Shown: positions 1-9,142 of the stretch, one piece after another
Position numbering within the stretch: the stretch's first letter is position 1
Layout of the letters: each line of letters starts with the position of its first letter
Assembly (NCBI RefSeq): GCF_024496245.1
Contig: NZ_CP101740.1
Coordinates: forward strand, 2,169,501-2,233,500
Reading direction: 5' to 3'
Length of the DNA stretch: 64,000 nucleotides
Source: Sphingomonas qomolangmaensis
GTDB taxonomy: Bacteria > Pseudomonadota > Alphaproteobacteria > Sphingomonadales > Sphingomonadaceae
Position numbers and translations under genes: made by a program
Notes under the pieces: generated by a model
Seen by the model: only the letters and a program-made list of their open reading frames with translations
Databases searched by the model: none
Told to the model about the DNA's origin: nothing

Positions 1-19
1 GGTGGTTGACGAGAGGTGG

Positions 20-40
20 ACCCCGGACCAAGTCCGGGGT
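20..40. repeat. Short G/C-rich perfect palindrome
   Basis: Perfect inverted repeat with 9-nt arms (accccggac / gtccggggt) and a 3-nt loop. It resembles the dispersed intergenic palindromes of sphingomonads and may act as a terminator for a gene left of the window. The rest of positions 1-171 holds no gene. Confidence 0.6.
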
Positions 41-129
41 GACGGCTTGGGTGGCTTCCTGCACCCCCGCCCCTCCCTGCCCCCAACTCCCAACGTGACG
101 ACGGTAAACGCGCGGTATATGCTGGCCAC

Positions 130-157
130 CTTGCGCGCGGCGTATTAGCGCGATAAT
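130..157 (+). promoter_or_regulatory. Possible promoter of the penicillin-binding protein gene
   Basis: A CTTGCG/TTGCGC -35-like element at 130-136 is followed 15-16 nt later by GATAAT at 152-157. The -10 box lies only 15 nt before the ATG at 172, so the transcript would be nearly leaderless, and no Shine-Dalgarno is visible there. Box similarity only. Confidence 0.35.
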
Positions 158-171
158 ACAGCAGCGGGCAT

Positions 172-2241
172 ATGCGTATCGACACTCTCGACCAATGGCG
201 ACCGACGCCCCCGCCCGGTGACCCGTTCGCCCCCGCTTCGTCGTCGCCCAACCCAGCGCCCCCCGCCCCGCCGCCGGGCGAACCCCCGTTGCCGCCATCA
301 TGGCGGCCGAGCCCGATGCGCTGGATCGCGCGCGGGCTCGCGGCGCTGATCGTGCTGCTGGTGCTCGCGATCGCGTGGCTGGCGATCACCGCGCCGATGT
401 CGAAATCGCTCGAACCGCCGGTGCCGCCGTCGGTCACCTTGCTGTCGGCCGAGGGCGACCCGATCGCGCGCCACGGCGCGATTATCGGCACGCGCGTCGA
501 CGCGACCAAACTGCCCGCGCACGTCAAGGCGGCGTTCCTGGCGATCGAGGACAGGCGCTTCCGCAGCCATTGGGGAGTCGATCCGCGCGGCATTGCGCGC
601 GCCTTCGTCAACAACGTCTTTACCAGCCGCTCGTCGCAGGGTGGCAGCACGATCACCCAGCAATTGGCGAAGAACGCCTTTCTCTCGTCCGACCGAACCT
701 TGGGCCGCAAGGCGCAGGAGCTGATGATCGCCTTCTGGCTCGAAGCCTGGCTGACCAAGGACGAAATCCTCTCGCGCTATCTGTCGAACGTCTATTTCGG
801 CGACAATGCCTATGGCCTCGACGCCGCCGCCAACCATTATTTCAGCCGCGACCCCGAGGATCTCAGCATCGGCCAGGCGGCGATGCTCGCGGGACTGGTC
901 AAGGCGCCGTCGCGGCTCGCGCCATCGAAGAACCTGTCGGGTGCGCGCGCACGCCAGGCCTTGGTGGTGGCGGCGATGGCCGATGCGGGCTTCATTAGCG
1001 AGGCCGAGGCCGATGACGTGCCGCCCGCGCGGCTGAAGATGGCCAAGACCAAGCGGCTGCCGACCGGTTCCTATTTCGCCGATTGGGTAATGCCGCAGGC
1101 GCGAGACCAGGCGGGCGCGATCGGCGCCGACCAGACGGTGAAGACCACGCTCGAGACACGGCTCCAGCGCGCAGCCGAACGCGCGGTGCGCAACGCCGGC
1201 TTGCGCGAGGCGCAGGTGGCGATCGTTTCGATGCGCCCCGACGGGCGGATCGTCGCGATGGTCGGCGGCAAGGATTACGCCAAGAGCCCGTTCAACCGCG
1301 CGACGCAGGCGCGGCGCCAGCCGGGATCGACCTTCAAGCTGTTCGTCTATCTCGCCGCCTTGCGCGCCGGGATGGAGCCCGCCGACATGGTCGAGGACCG
1401 CCCGGTGACGATCGGCGAATGGAGCCCCAAAAATTCGGACGGGCGCTATCTCGGCGATATCAGCCTGGCGCGGGCATTTGCGCGATCGAGCAACGTCGCC
1501 GCCGCGCGGCTGACCCAGCAATTGGGACCCAAGGCGGTGATCAAGGCGGCGCGCGACCTCGGCATCTCGACGCCGATCCCCAACGAGGCGACGATCGCGC
1601 TCGGCACCTCGTCGGTCTCGCTGATCGAGCTGACCGCCGCCTATGCCGCAATCGCCGCGGGCGAAGCCCCGGTGCGCGCGCGCGGGCTGTCGCAGGTCGC
1701 CGAGGGGAGCTGGCTCGAACGGCTGGGGATCGACACGCGGCAGATTCCTTCGGGGCAGCTCGAAGACATGCGCAGCCTGCTCGCGGGGTCGATCGCGCAA
1801 GGTACCGGGCGGCAGGCGCGGCTGTCGGTCGAGGCGTTCGGCAAGACCGGAACGACGCAGGACAATCGCGACGCGCTGTTCATCGGCTATGCCGACGGCA
1901 TCGTCACCGGGGTGTGGGTCGGCAATGACGACAACACCCCCAATGCCGGGCTGTCGGGCGGCGGCGTGCCCGCGCGGATCTGGCGCGACTATATGATGCG
2001 CGCGACCGGCGCGAGCGCGGGCGGCCGCCCGCCCGAGGCGATCGAAGTCGTCGAGGAAGCCGCGAACGTCGCCGAGATGCTCGGCAACGAATTGGGAGTC
2101 GAGGTGCCGCCGATCGACCTGCAGGGCGAGTTCGAAGGGCTCGGGCTGAACCTGCGCGTCGGCCCCGATGGCGAGATCGAAATGGGGCCGCGCGAACGCC
2201 GCCGCGAGGAAGAGCCGCCGGTAGAAGAGGAAGCGTTCTGA
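172..2241 (+). CDS. Bifunctional class A penicillin-binding protein (PBP1 family)
   Basis: Peptidoglycan glycosyltransferase and DD-transpeptidase of the inner membrane, 689 aa. A proline-rich cytoplasmic head (about residues 1-48) precedes one membrane segment (about 52-72). The GT51 domain follows with catalytic Glu126 in the EDRRF motif and a QGGSTITQQ motif. The transpeptidase domain has Ser386 in STFK, an SSN motif and KTGT at about 558-561. The acidic C-terminal tail (PPVEEEAF) is typical of alphaproteobacterial versions. It stands alone, with a repeat array directly after its stop. The family is certain; the exact paralogue (PBP1A or PBP1C type) is not. Confidence 0.93.
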   Translation: MRIDTLDQWRPTPPPGDPFAPASSSPNPAPPAPPPGEPPLPPSWRPSPMRWIARGLAALIVLLVLAIAWLAITAPMSKSLEPPVPPSVTLLSAEGDPIARHGAIIGTRVDATKLPAHVKAAFLAIEDRRFRSHWGVDPRGIARAFVNNVFTSRSSQGGSTITQQLAKNAFLSSDRTLGRKAQELMIAFWLEAWLTKDEILSRYLSNVYFGDNAYGLDAAANHYFSRDPEDLSIGQAAMLAGLVKAPSRLAPSKNLSGARARQALVVAAMADAGFISEAEADDVPPARLKMAKTKRLPTGSYFADWVMPQARDQAGAIGADQTVKTTLETRLQRAAERAVRNAGLREAQVAIVSMRPDGRIVAMVGGKDYAKSPFNRATQARRQPGSTFKLFVYLAALRAGMEPADMVEDRPVTIGEWSPKNSDGRYLGDISLARAFARSSNVAAARLTQQLGPKAVIKAARDLGISTPIPNEATIALGTSSVSLIELTAAYAAIAAGEAPVRARGLSQVAEGSWLERLGIDTRQIPSGQLEDMRSLLAGSIAQGTGRQARLSVEAFGKTGTTQDNRDALFIGYADGIVTGVWVGNDDNTPNAGLSGGGVPARIWRDYMMRATGASAGGRPPEAIEVVEEAANVAEMLGNELGVEVPPIDLQGEFEGLGLNLRVGPDGEIEMGPRERRREEEPPVEEEAF

Positions 2242-2250
2242 ACCTACCGT

Positions 2251-2826
2251 TCCTCCCCCGCCAGGGGGAGGTGGCGGGCGCTTCAGCGTCCGTCGGAGGG
2301 GACGGATGGGGGAACCGTGGTGGGTAATACCGACGCGCATCGCTTCCGCCCCCTCCGTCAGCCTTTTGGCTGACACCTCCCCCTGGCGGGGGAGGATCGC
2401 GCCGGCCGAGATTCGGGTCGGTCGCCACCCAAACCGCATCGGGTGCTGTTCACCCCAAATCCTCCCCCGCCAGGGGGAGGTGGCTGACGCTTCGGCGTCC
2501 GTCGGAGGGGGCGGATACGGGAACCGTGGTGGGGAATACCGAAGCGCATCGCTTCCGCCCCCTCCGTCAGCCTTTGGCTGACACCTCCCCCTGGCGGGGG
2601 AGGACCCGCGCTGACCGAGCTCCGGATCGGTCGTCGCCCAAAACCGCACGGGATGCCGCCCATCCCAAATCCTCCCCCGCCAGGGGGAGGTGGCGGGCGC
2701 TTCAGCGTCCGTCGGAGGGGGCGGATGGGGGAACCGTGGTGGGTAACACCGACGCGCACCGCCTCCCTCCTCCTCCGTCAGCCGATGGCTGACACCTCCC
2801 CCTGGCACCTCCCCCCGGCGGGGGAA
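2251..2826. repeat. Tandem array of ~210-bp palindromic repeat units
   Basis: The same block begins at 2251, 2460 and 2670 (periods 209 and 210). Each unit is an imperfect palindrome of about 150 nt. The left arm starts tcctcccccgccagggggag and runs into gacggagggggcgg-like sequence; the right arm is its reverse complement, ending cctggcgggggagga. A conserved centre (ggaaccgtggtgggtaa) lies between the arms, and the linkers between units are also similar to each other. The last unit is altered at its right end. This fills the 659-nt gap 2242-2900; open frames across it are repeat-derived. Confidence 0.9.
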
Positions 2827-2900
2827 GATGAGGATGGCGCTTCTCCCGCCGGCGGGAGAAGGATTATTGACCTCGCCCCGCCCGCGCTTATGGCACCGGC

Positions 2901-3902
2901 ATGCGCTTTTTCTCGGACAACGCCGCCCCCGTTTGCCAGCCCGTGCTCGACGCGATGCTGGCGGCCAACACGCTCGACACCGCCTATGATGGCGACCGCT
3001 GGAGCAAGGCGCTCGACGGCGCGATGTCCGACCTGTTCGAAACGCAGGTCGCGTGCCTGTGGGTGCCCACCGGCACCGCGGCCAACGCGCTCGCGCTCGC
3101 GGCAATGGTGCCGCCGCACGGCGCGACGATCTGCCATGCCGAGGCGCATATCCAGGTCGACGAATGCGGCGCGCCCGAATTCTTCACCCACGGCGCCAAA
3201 TTGCTGCTGGTCGAGGGCCACGGCGCCAAGCTGACCCCCGCGGCGCTTGCCGAAACGCTGGGCGGCATCCGCGACGACGTCCATCAGGTCCAGCCGCACG
3301 CGGTGTCGATCACCAACGCCACCGAATATGGCCGCGTCTACACCCCGGTCGAAGTCGCCGCGATCGCCGAGGTGATCCGTCCGCGTCGGCTCGGCCTCCA
3401 CATGGACGGCGCGCGCTTCGCCAATGCGGTCGCGCATCTGGGCTGCTCGCCCGCCGAGGTCACCTGGCGCGCGGGCGTCGACGCGCTGAGCTTCGGCTTC
3501 GTCAAGAATGGCGGCATGGGGGCCGAGGCTTTGGTGTTCTTCAAGCCAGAGCTTGCCGCTGCGACCCGCTATCGCCGCAAGCGCGCAGGCCATTTCCTGT
3601 CGAAGGGCCGCTTCCTGGCGGCACAGATCCTGGCGATGCTCGAGGGCGATGTGTGGCTGGACAATGCCCGCGCCGCCAATGCCGGCGCGCAACTGCTGGC
3701 GCAGGCGGCGGGCGAGCGGCTGGTCCAGCCGGTCGAAGCGAACGAAGTGTTCCTGCGCCTCACCGCCGACGAAGCCGCCGGGCTTCGCGCGCAGGGGTTC
3801 GATTTCTATGACTGGGGCGTGGGCGAGGCGCGGTTGGTCACCGCCTGGGACCAGGGTGCCGAAATCGTCGCCCCGCTCGCGCAAGCGATCGCCGCGCTTT
3901 GA
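2901..3902 (+). CDS. Threonine aldolase / beta-eliminating lyase family protein
   Basis: PLP-dependent fold-type I enzyme, 333 aa, probably cleaving L-threonine or L-allo-threonine to glycine and acetaldehyde (low-specificity threonine aldolase). The start MRFFSDN with the next conserved stretch TAYDGDRW is characteristic of the family. The glycine-rich PLP loop (PTGTAAN), LHMDGARFANA and the Schiff-base lysine in SFGFVKNGG are all visible, and the length is normal. The stop TGA overlaps the TTG start of the EamA transporter, so the two are probably co-translated. Exact substrate specificity cannot be read from sequence. Confidence 0.9.
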   Translation: MRFFSDNAAPVCQPVLDAMLAANTLDTAYDGDRWSKALDGAMSDLFETQVACLWVPTGTAANALALAAMVPPHGATICHAEAHIQVDECGAPEFFTHGAKLLLVEGHGAKLTPAALAETLGGIRDDVHQVQPHAVSITNATEYGRVYTPVEVAAIAEVIRPRRLGLHMDGARFANAVAHLGCSPAEVTWRAGVDALSFGFVKNGGMGAEALVFFKPELAAATRYRRKRAGHFLSKGRFLAAQILAMLEGDVWLDNARAANAGAQLLAQAAGERLVQPVEANEVFLRLTADEAAGLRAQGFDFYDWGVGEARLVTAWDQGAEIVAPLAQAIAAL

Positions 3903-4813
3903 GCGAAGCCAAGCCGCAATCGACCCGGCTGACGGTCCTGATCCCCTTCGCGCTGGTCACCTTGATCTGGGGATCGACCTGGATCGTCATTCGCGGCCAA
4001 TTGGGCGAGGTGCCGCCGAGCTGGTCGGTCGCCTATCGCTTCCTGATCGCCGGGGTCGTGATCCTCGGCTGGGCGGCGTTCCGGCGCGAGAAATTGTCGC
4101 TCGATGCGCGCGGCTGGCGATTTGCCGCGATGCTAGGGATGATGCAGTTCGTGTTGAACTTCAACTTCGTCTATCGCGCCGAACAGCACATCACCTCGGG
4201 ACTGGTCGCGGTGGTGTTCGCGCTGCTGCTGGTGCCCAATGCGATCCTGGGGCGCATTTTCCTGGGGCAGATGCTCGGGCGGCAATTACTGATCGGATCG
4301 GCGGTCGCGATCGGCGGCATCGCGATGCTGTTCACCCACGAAGCGCGAGTCGACCCCAACAACGGCAGCGAAGTGATGATCGGCATCGTCATCACCTTGT
4401 GCGGCGTACTCTCGGCCTCGGTCGCCAACGTGATGCAGGGAACACGCACCGCCAAGGCCTATCCGATGGCGACGATGCTGGCACACGCGATGCTGATCGG
4501 CGCGGCGATCGATGCGAGCTTCGCCTGGATCACCACCGGCCCGCCGGTGTTCGACTGTTCGGCGAGCTACATCGCGGGCGTGCTGTACCTCGGTATCGTC
4601 GCCTCAGCCGTCGCGTTCACGCTGTATTTCGGGGTGCTGCGGATCATCGGCCCCGCCAAGGCGGCCTATTCGGGGGTGATCGTGCCGGTGATCGCTATGG
4701 CGCTGTCGACCGCGTTCGAGGGCTATCGCTGGTCTTGGCTCGCGGCGATCGGTGCGGCGCTGGCGCTGACCGGGCTGGTGATCGCGCTCAAGGCACGCAG
4801 GCCGAACCGGTAG
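3899..4813 (+). CDS. EamA/DMT-family transporter
   Basis: Inner-membrane drug/metabolite-type exporter of 304 aa with about ten hydrophobic helices in two EamA repeats. The first repeat carries the familiar TLIWGSTWIVIR start; the second ends in ALTGLVIALKARR. TTG start overlapping the preceding TGA (TTGA). The partner is an amino-acid lyase, which makes an amino acid or small metabolite a plausible substrate, but this is inference. Its last 91 nt are antisense to the end of the convergent epimerase gene. Confidence 0.9.
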   Translation: MSEAKPQSTRLTVLIPFALVTLIWGSTWIVIRGQLGEVPPSWSVAYRFLIAGVVILGWAAFRREKLSLDARGWRFAAMLGMMQFVLNFNFVYRAEQHITSGLVAVVFALLLVPNAILGRIFLGQMLGRQLLIGSAVAIGGIAMLFTHEARVDPNNGSEVMIGIVITLCGVLSASVANVMQGTRTAKAYPMATMLAHAMLIGAAIDASFAWITTGPPVFDCSASYIAGVLYLGIVASAVAFTLYFGVLRIIGPAKAAYSGVIVPVIAMALSTAFEGYRWSWLAAIGAALALTGLVIALKARRPNR

Positions 4814-5559
4814 TCGGGGTACGCCGGGCGCCAGCCGAGCACGCGCTTGGCCTTGCCATTGGCGACGCGGCGGTTCTCGGCATAGAAGCTGCGCCCCATC
4901 GCCGACAGGCTTTCGAGCGGGACGAAGGGCGGCGACGGCAGGCTGAGCAGCCGCGCGGCGTGTTCGATCACTTCATTCTGGCCGCAGGGATAGTCGTCGG
5001 ACAAATTATACGCGCCGGCGGGGGCGTCGAAGCCCAGGGTCACGCCATGGACGATGTCGTCGACATGGACGCGGCTGAACACCTGGCCGGGCAAATCGAC
5101 ACGATGCGCCTCGCCCGATGCGACGCGCGTCAGCGGCGAACGGCCGGGGCCGTAGATGCCCGGCAGCCGAAACACGCGCGCGCCAAGCGCCAGCCAGTCG
5201 GCATCGGCCTGGTTGCGCGCGGGGCGGCGGCCGGTGTCGGCGGGGGTGGTTTCGTCGACCCAGGCGCCGGCTGCATCGCCATAGACCCCGGTCGAGGAGA
5301 GATAGGCAATCGTCGCGCGGCTGTCCGCCAGCGCCGCGCCGTAGGTGGTGAGGACCGGATCTGTGCCATCGGCGGGGGGCACCGACGAGAGAATATGCGT
5401 CGCGTTGGCGATCTCGAACCCCACGCGTTCGGTATCGGCGAAAGCGAGCGTGCCGTCGCGCCCGTCGCGCGTCGTACCCGCGACGCGCGCACCCTTGCCT
5501 TCGAGGTGGGCGCGCAGGCGGGCGGCGGTGTAGCCCTGGCCGAAGATCAGCAGGCGCAT
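4723..5559 (-). CDS. NAD-dependent epimerase/dehydratase-like SDR (YeeZ-like)
   Basis: 278-aa extended SDR-type protein. It has an N-terminal Rossmann motif (IFGQGYTAARL), STGVYG in the active-site region, and RLPGIYGPGRSPL and YNLSDDYPCGQ further on, as in YeeZ-type predicted nucleoside-diphosphate-sugar epimerases. The catalytic Tyr of classic YxxxK is not obvious. Substrate unknown. The ATG at 5559 is preceded by GGGAGGGG from a palindromic repeat. The C-terminal 30 residues or so are antisense to the transporter gene. Confidence 0.82.
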   Translation of the reverse strand: MRLLIFGQGYTAARLRAHLEGKGARVAGTTRDGRDGTLAFADTERVGFEIANATHILSSVPPADGTDPVLTTYGAALADSRATIAYLSSTGVYGDAAGAWVDETTPADTGRRPARNQADADWLALGARVFRLPGIYGPGRSPLTRVASGEAHRVDLPGQVFSRVHVDDIVHGVTLGFDAPAGAYNLSDDYPCGQNEVIEHAARLLSLPSPPFVPLESLSAMGRSFYAENRRVANGKAKRVLGWRPAYPDYRFGLRALSAITSPVSASAAPIAASQDQR

Positions 5560-5563
5560 CTAG

Positions 5564-5689
5564 CCCCTCCCTGAAAGGGAGGGGGTGGGGGTGGGTCTGG
5601 TCCGGGCGATACGGAGAAGCCGCGCGCGCAGGGTGCCGTAGTGCGAGCCCCCTACCCACCCCCGGCCCCGCCCTTTCAAAGAGGGGGGA
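5564..5689. repeat. Composite palindromic repeat
   Basis: A hairpin of cccctccct-gaa-agggaggggg type at 5564-5585 is paired at a distance with ccgccctttcaaagaggggg near 5668-5687. It lies between the end of an M28 peptidase gene and the start of the epimerase gene, and on the minus strand gives a purine run just before the epimerase ATG. Confidence 0.7.
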
Positions 5690-5708
5690 AGAAGGACGTC
5701 ACCCCTCT

Positions 5709-7304
5709 TCATTTCGCACCACCATACAGCGTCCCGAAGAAATCGCCCTTGTTCCACACCGGCTTCGGGCCATCGGCCAGCGCCCGCGTCAGTTCGTAGT
5801 TCAGCCGCACGAAGCGCCGCGCGGCGTCCCAGTCGAAGGGCAGTTTCAGGTCGTCCGAAGGCTGGTGATAATGCTGCTCGATGAACGCCGCGGTCGCCGC
5901 CGCGCCCGGCCCCTTGGGCCCCGCATCGATCGAGACCGAGGGCACCCCCTGCTTGACGAAGCTATAGTGATCGGTGCGCACGAAGAAGGCTTCGTCGGGG
6001 GTCGGATCGGGGGTCAGCGTCAGCCCCTGCGCCTTGGCCACGCGGCCGAGCGCCGGGCCGATGCTCGACCGGTCGGCGCCATAGGCGACGATATCCTCGA
6101 ACTTGTAGGTCATGATCGGCATGTCGAGATTGACGTTGGCGGCAAGGCTGGCGCGCTGCGCCGTCGGATAGCGCGCGAAATAATCCGATCCGATCAGCCC
6201 GGCTTCCTCCGCCGTCACCGCAACGAACAGGACGCTGCGCTTGGGCGGCTTGCCCGATGCGCGGAAGGATTTCGCGACCTCGAGCATCGCGGCGATGCCC
6301 ATCGCATTGTCCATCGCGCCATTGTTGATCGAATCGCCGTTCACCGGATCGGTGACGCCGATATGGTCGAGATGCGCGGTGAGCACGATATGTTCGGCCT
6401 TGAGCGCAGGGTCGCTACCCTCGAGCCGGCCGACCAGATTGGCGCTGACGGTCTGCTGGAGCTCGCTGGTTTGGCGAAGCGCGATGCTCCCGGTGAGCGG
6501 CCCGGTCGGCAGCGGTCGGCTGGCTTCGTCGGCGGCGCGTATCTTCGCCCAGGCGAGCTTCGATCCGGCGAACAGCGTCGCGGCGCCGCGCTCGCTGATC
6601 GCCGCGAGCTGCGGCGCGTTCTGCGGCTGCGTGCTGCCTGCGGGCGGCGTCCACGACATCGACGGACCCGACCAGCTCTCGACGATCGCCGCGAAGTCGT
6701 AGCTCGCGCGCGTCGATCGCGATTCGATGAAGACGATTCCTACCGCACCGCGCTTGCCCGCCAGCTCGGCCTTCACGTCGCGATTGCCGTAATGCGCCGC
6801 GACCTCGCTGTTCATCCCCGGCGGGCCGCCATACATCACCGCGACGATCTTGCCGCGGACGTCGAGCCCGCGATAATCGTCGATGCCGCGTGTCGGATCG
6901 ACCACGCCATAGCCAGCGAACACCATCTCGCCGCTGACGGTGCGCTCGGCCTGCGCAAGGCTCGCGCGGCCGACGAAATCGGTGCCGAGCGCCAGCACCG
7001 TCTCGCGCCCGCCGCGTGTCAGCGTCGCGCTCGCGGTTAGCGGTCGCGACGCCACCAGCGGCACCTGCTGGCGCCAGCCGCCGCGCTCGCCCGCGGGCGC
7101 CAGCCCCGCCGCCTCCATCTGCGCGATCACATAATCGGCGGCGATGTCATATTCGGGGCTGCCCGCCTGCCGCCCCTTGAACGAATCGGCAGCGAGGAAC
7201 GCGACATGCGCCTTCATCGCCGCCTGGTCGGCGGGCAGCGTTTGCGCCGGCGCAATACCGCCGAGCGCGACCCCCGCCAGGACGGCGAAGCCGGTGCGGA
7301 TCAC
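5709..7304 (-). CDS. Secreted M28-family metallopeptidase (paralogue 2)
   Basis: Zinc aminopeptidase-type exopeptidase of 531 aa, probably periplasmic. I chose the GTG at 7304 because it overlaps the upstream stop (GTGA) and gives a clean signal peptide (MIRTGFAVLAGVALGG...APAQ). A PA-like insert precedes the M28 core. Zinc ligands are visible in order: TAHLDHIG (His), NGAMDNAMG (Asp), TAEEAG (Glu pair), NVNLDMP (Asp) and EQHYHQPSD (His). It ends WNKGDFFGTLYGGAK, nearly the same as its upstream neighbour, so the pair is a tandem duplication. Substrate unknown. Confidence 0.9.
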   Translation of the reverse strand: MIRTGFAVLAGVALGGIAPAQTLPADQAAMKAHVAFLAADSFKGRQAGSPEYDIAADYVIAQMEAAGLAPAGERGGWRQQVPLVASRPLTASATLTRGGRETVLALGTDFVGRASLAQAERTVSGEMVFAGYGVVDPTRGIDDYRGLDVRGKIVAVMYGGPPGMNSEVAAHYGNRDVKAELAGKRGAVGIVFIESRSTRASYDFAAIVESWSGPSMSWTPPAGSTQPQNAPQLAAISERGAATLFAGSKLAWAKIRAADEASRPLPTGPLTGSIALRQTSELQQTVSANLVGRLEGSDPALKAEHIVLTAHLDHIGVTDPVNGDSINNGAMDNAMGIAAMLEVAKSFRASGKPPKRSVLFVAVTAEEAGLIGSDYFARYPTAQRASLAANVNLDMPIMTYKFEDIVAYGADRSSIGPALGRVAKAQGLTLTPDPTPDEAFFVRTDHYSFVKQGVPSVSIDAGPKGPGAAATAAFIEQHYHQPSDDLKLPFDWDAARRFVRLNYELTRALADGPKPVWNKGDFFGTLYGGAK

Positions 7305-9004
7305 TTGGCGCCATACCCCTCGTACAGCGTGCCGAAGAAATCGCCCTTGTTCCATTCGGGGCGCTCGGGCGCGTCGGCGATCTCGCGCGCGATCATGTAG
7401 TTCGCCTCGATGAAGCGCGTGCCCGATTCCCAATCGATCGCGGGCACCTGCCCCATCGAATCCGACGGCTGATGGTAATGCTTGGCGAAGAATTCATCGA
7501 CCGCCGCCTTGCCTGGCCCCTTGGTGCCCGGCCACAGGAAGACCGACGGGATGCCCTGCTGGACGAAGCGATAATGGTCGCTGCGCGTGAACAGCCCCTG
7601 GTCCGGCATCGGATCGGGCGAGAAGGTGACGCCGAGCTTGGCGGCGGCGGCCTTCACATAGCCGCCCAGCGTCGAACGCTCGGCCCCGAAGGCGATCACG
7701 TCCTCGAACTTGTAGGTGATGATCGGCATGTCGAGATTGACGTTGGCGACCATCCGCTCCTTGGCGATCGAGGGATTGTGCGCGAAATAATCGGCACCGA
7801 CCAGCCCTTTTTCCTCGGCGGTGACCGCCAGGAACAGGATGCTGCGCTTGGGCGGCGTGCCCGATGCCTTGAAGCGCTTGGCCTCCTCGATCATCGCCGC
7901 GATGCCGACGGCATTGTCCATCGCACCATTGTAGATGGCGTCGCCATTCTTGGGGGTGCCGACCCCGACATGGTCGAGATGCGCGGTGAGCACGACGACT
8001 TCGTTCTTGCGCTGCGGATCGCTGCCTTCGAGCATCCCCGCCACATTGTAGCTGGTGACCGGCGCGATCGTCGTCGCGAGCTCGATCGCGAGCCGACCGG
8101 GGAGTTCGACCGCCTTGAAGCGCGCGGCGGGGGTCTCGGCGGTCTTGACGACGCTTGCCCAGCTGGTGCGTGCGCCGGCGAACAGCTTTTCGGCGCCGGT
8201 CATGCTGAGCGAGCCGAGCGCGGGCGCATCGGGGGCGGCGAAGAAGCCGGTGCCGTCGGGGCGCGCCCAGGTCATCCGCGCGCTGTCATAGCTTTCGGCG
8301 AGCCGCGAGAAGGGGCGAACCTTCGCGCTGGTCGGCGATTCGAGCGTCAGATAGCCTACCGCGCCCTTGGCCTGCGCCGCCACTGCCTTGTTCGCGGCAT
8401 TGCCGAAATGCGCGCGCTCCTCGCCGGGGAAGCTGGCCGGTGCGCCCGCGAAGAAGGCGACGATCTTGCCCTTCACATCGACCCCGGCATAGTCGTTGCG
8501 CTTGAAGCGCGGTGCGTCGATCCCGTAGCCGACGAACACCACCGGCGCATCGACGACGGTCTTGGCGCGCGAGGGATCGGGCGCGGGCAGATATTCCTCA
8601 CCGAACACCAAGGGGGCCGCGCTGCCGCCGCGCGGGGTGTAGCGGAAGCTGCCCTTGCTCGCGGGCTTGTAGCTCACCAGCGGCACCGTCTGCAGATAGC
8701 TGCCATCGGTGCCCGCGGGCGTCAGCCCCGCCGAATAGAATTGCGACGCGACATATTGCGCGGCGACATTGTAGCTCTCGGTCCCCGCCTCGCGGCCCTG
8801 CATCGCGTCGGACGACAGGAACATCACATGCGCCTTCATCGCCGCCTGGTCGGCAGGCAGCGCCGCGTTCACCCGCGCGTTGATCGTCGCGACGCTCTCG
8901 GTCGGTGCGGCCGCAGCCGGAGCAGATGCGGGCGCCGGCGCCGTCTGGGCAAAGGCGATCGAACTCAGGGGCAGGGCAAGCAACAGTGCGGCGGTTCGGA
9001 GCAT
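7301..9004 (-). CDS. Secreted M28-family metallopeptidase (paralogue 1)
   Basis: Zinc exopeptidase of 567 aa with a signal peptide (MLRTAALLLALPLSSIAFAQ) and an Ala/Pro-rich linker. The start at 9004 is preferred over ATGs at 9010 and 9016 because GAGG lies six bases before it. The core has TAHLDHVGV, NGAMDNAVG, TAEEKG, NVNLDMP and KHYHQPSD, supplying the M28 zinc ligands and catalytic Glu. The ADQAAMKAHV motif after the linker is shared with the downstream paralogue, to which it is coupled by a GTGA overlap. Likely role: periplasmic peptide scavenging. Confidence 0.9.
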   Translation of the reverse strand: MLRTAALLLALPLSSIAFAQTAPAPASAPAAAAPTESVATINARVNAALPADQAAMKAHVMFLSSDAMQGREAGTESYNVAAQYVASQFYSAGLTPAGTDGSYLQTVPLVSYKPASKGSFRYTPRGGSAAPLVFGEEYLPAPDPSRAKTVVDAPVVFVGYGIDAPRFKRNDYAGVDVKGKIVAFFAGAPASFPGEERAHFGNAANKAVAAQAKGAVGYLTLESPTSAKVRPFSRLAESYDSARMTWARPDGTGFFAAPDAPALGSLSMTGAEKLFAGARTSWASVVKTAETPAARFKAVELPGRLAIELATTIAPVTSYNVAGMLEGSDPQRKNEVVVLTAHLDHVGVGTPKNGDAIYNGAMDNAVGIAAMIEEAKRFKASGTPPKRSILFLAVTAEEKGLVGADYFAHNPSIAKERMVANVNLDMPIITYKFEDVIAFGAERSTLGGYVKAAAAKLGVTFSPDPMPDQGLFTRSDHYRFVQQGIPSVFLWPGTKGPGKAAVDEFFAKHYHQPSDSMGQVPAIDWESGTRFIEANYMIAREIADAPERPEWNKGDFFGTLYEGYGAK

Positions 9005-9142
9005 GGGCATCCTCATTGGTATCAATCGGTACGAAAGTGCAGGCGTAGCAGTCTGCCCGCCCAGCGCCAATATTGGTGGCGATGCATTTGCGCGCGCCGC
9101 TTTTCGCTAGGGCGCCGCGGCTCGCTGGATTAGGTCATTGCC

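Noticed and set aside
2251..2826. Regularly spaced repeats suggesting a CRISPR array
   Set aside because: Units are 210 nt, palindromic over most of their length, with similar linkers instead of unique spacers, and there are no cas genes.
298..3105. Very long open minus-strand frame of over 900 codons opposite the penicillin-binding protein gene
   Set aside because: Arg/Gly-rich composition, no domain, antisense to a certain gene and running through the repeat array; an artefact of high G+C codon bias.
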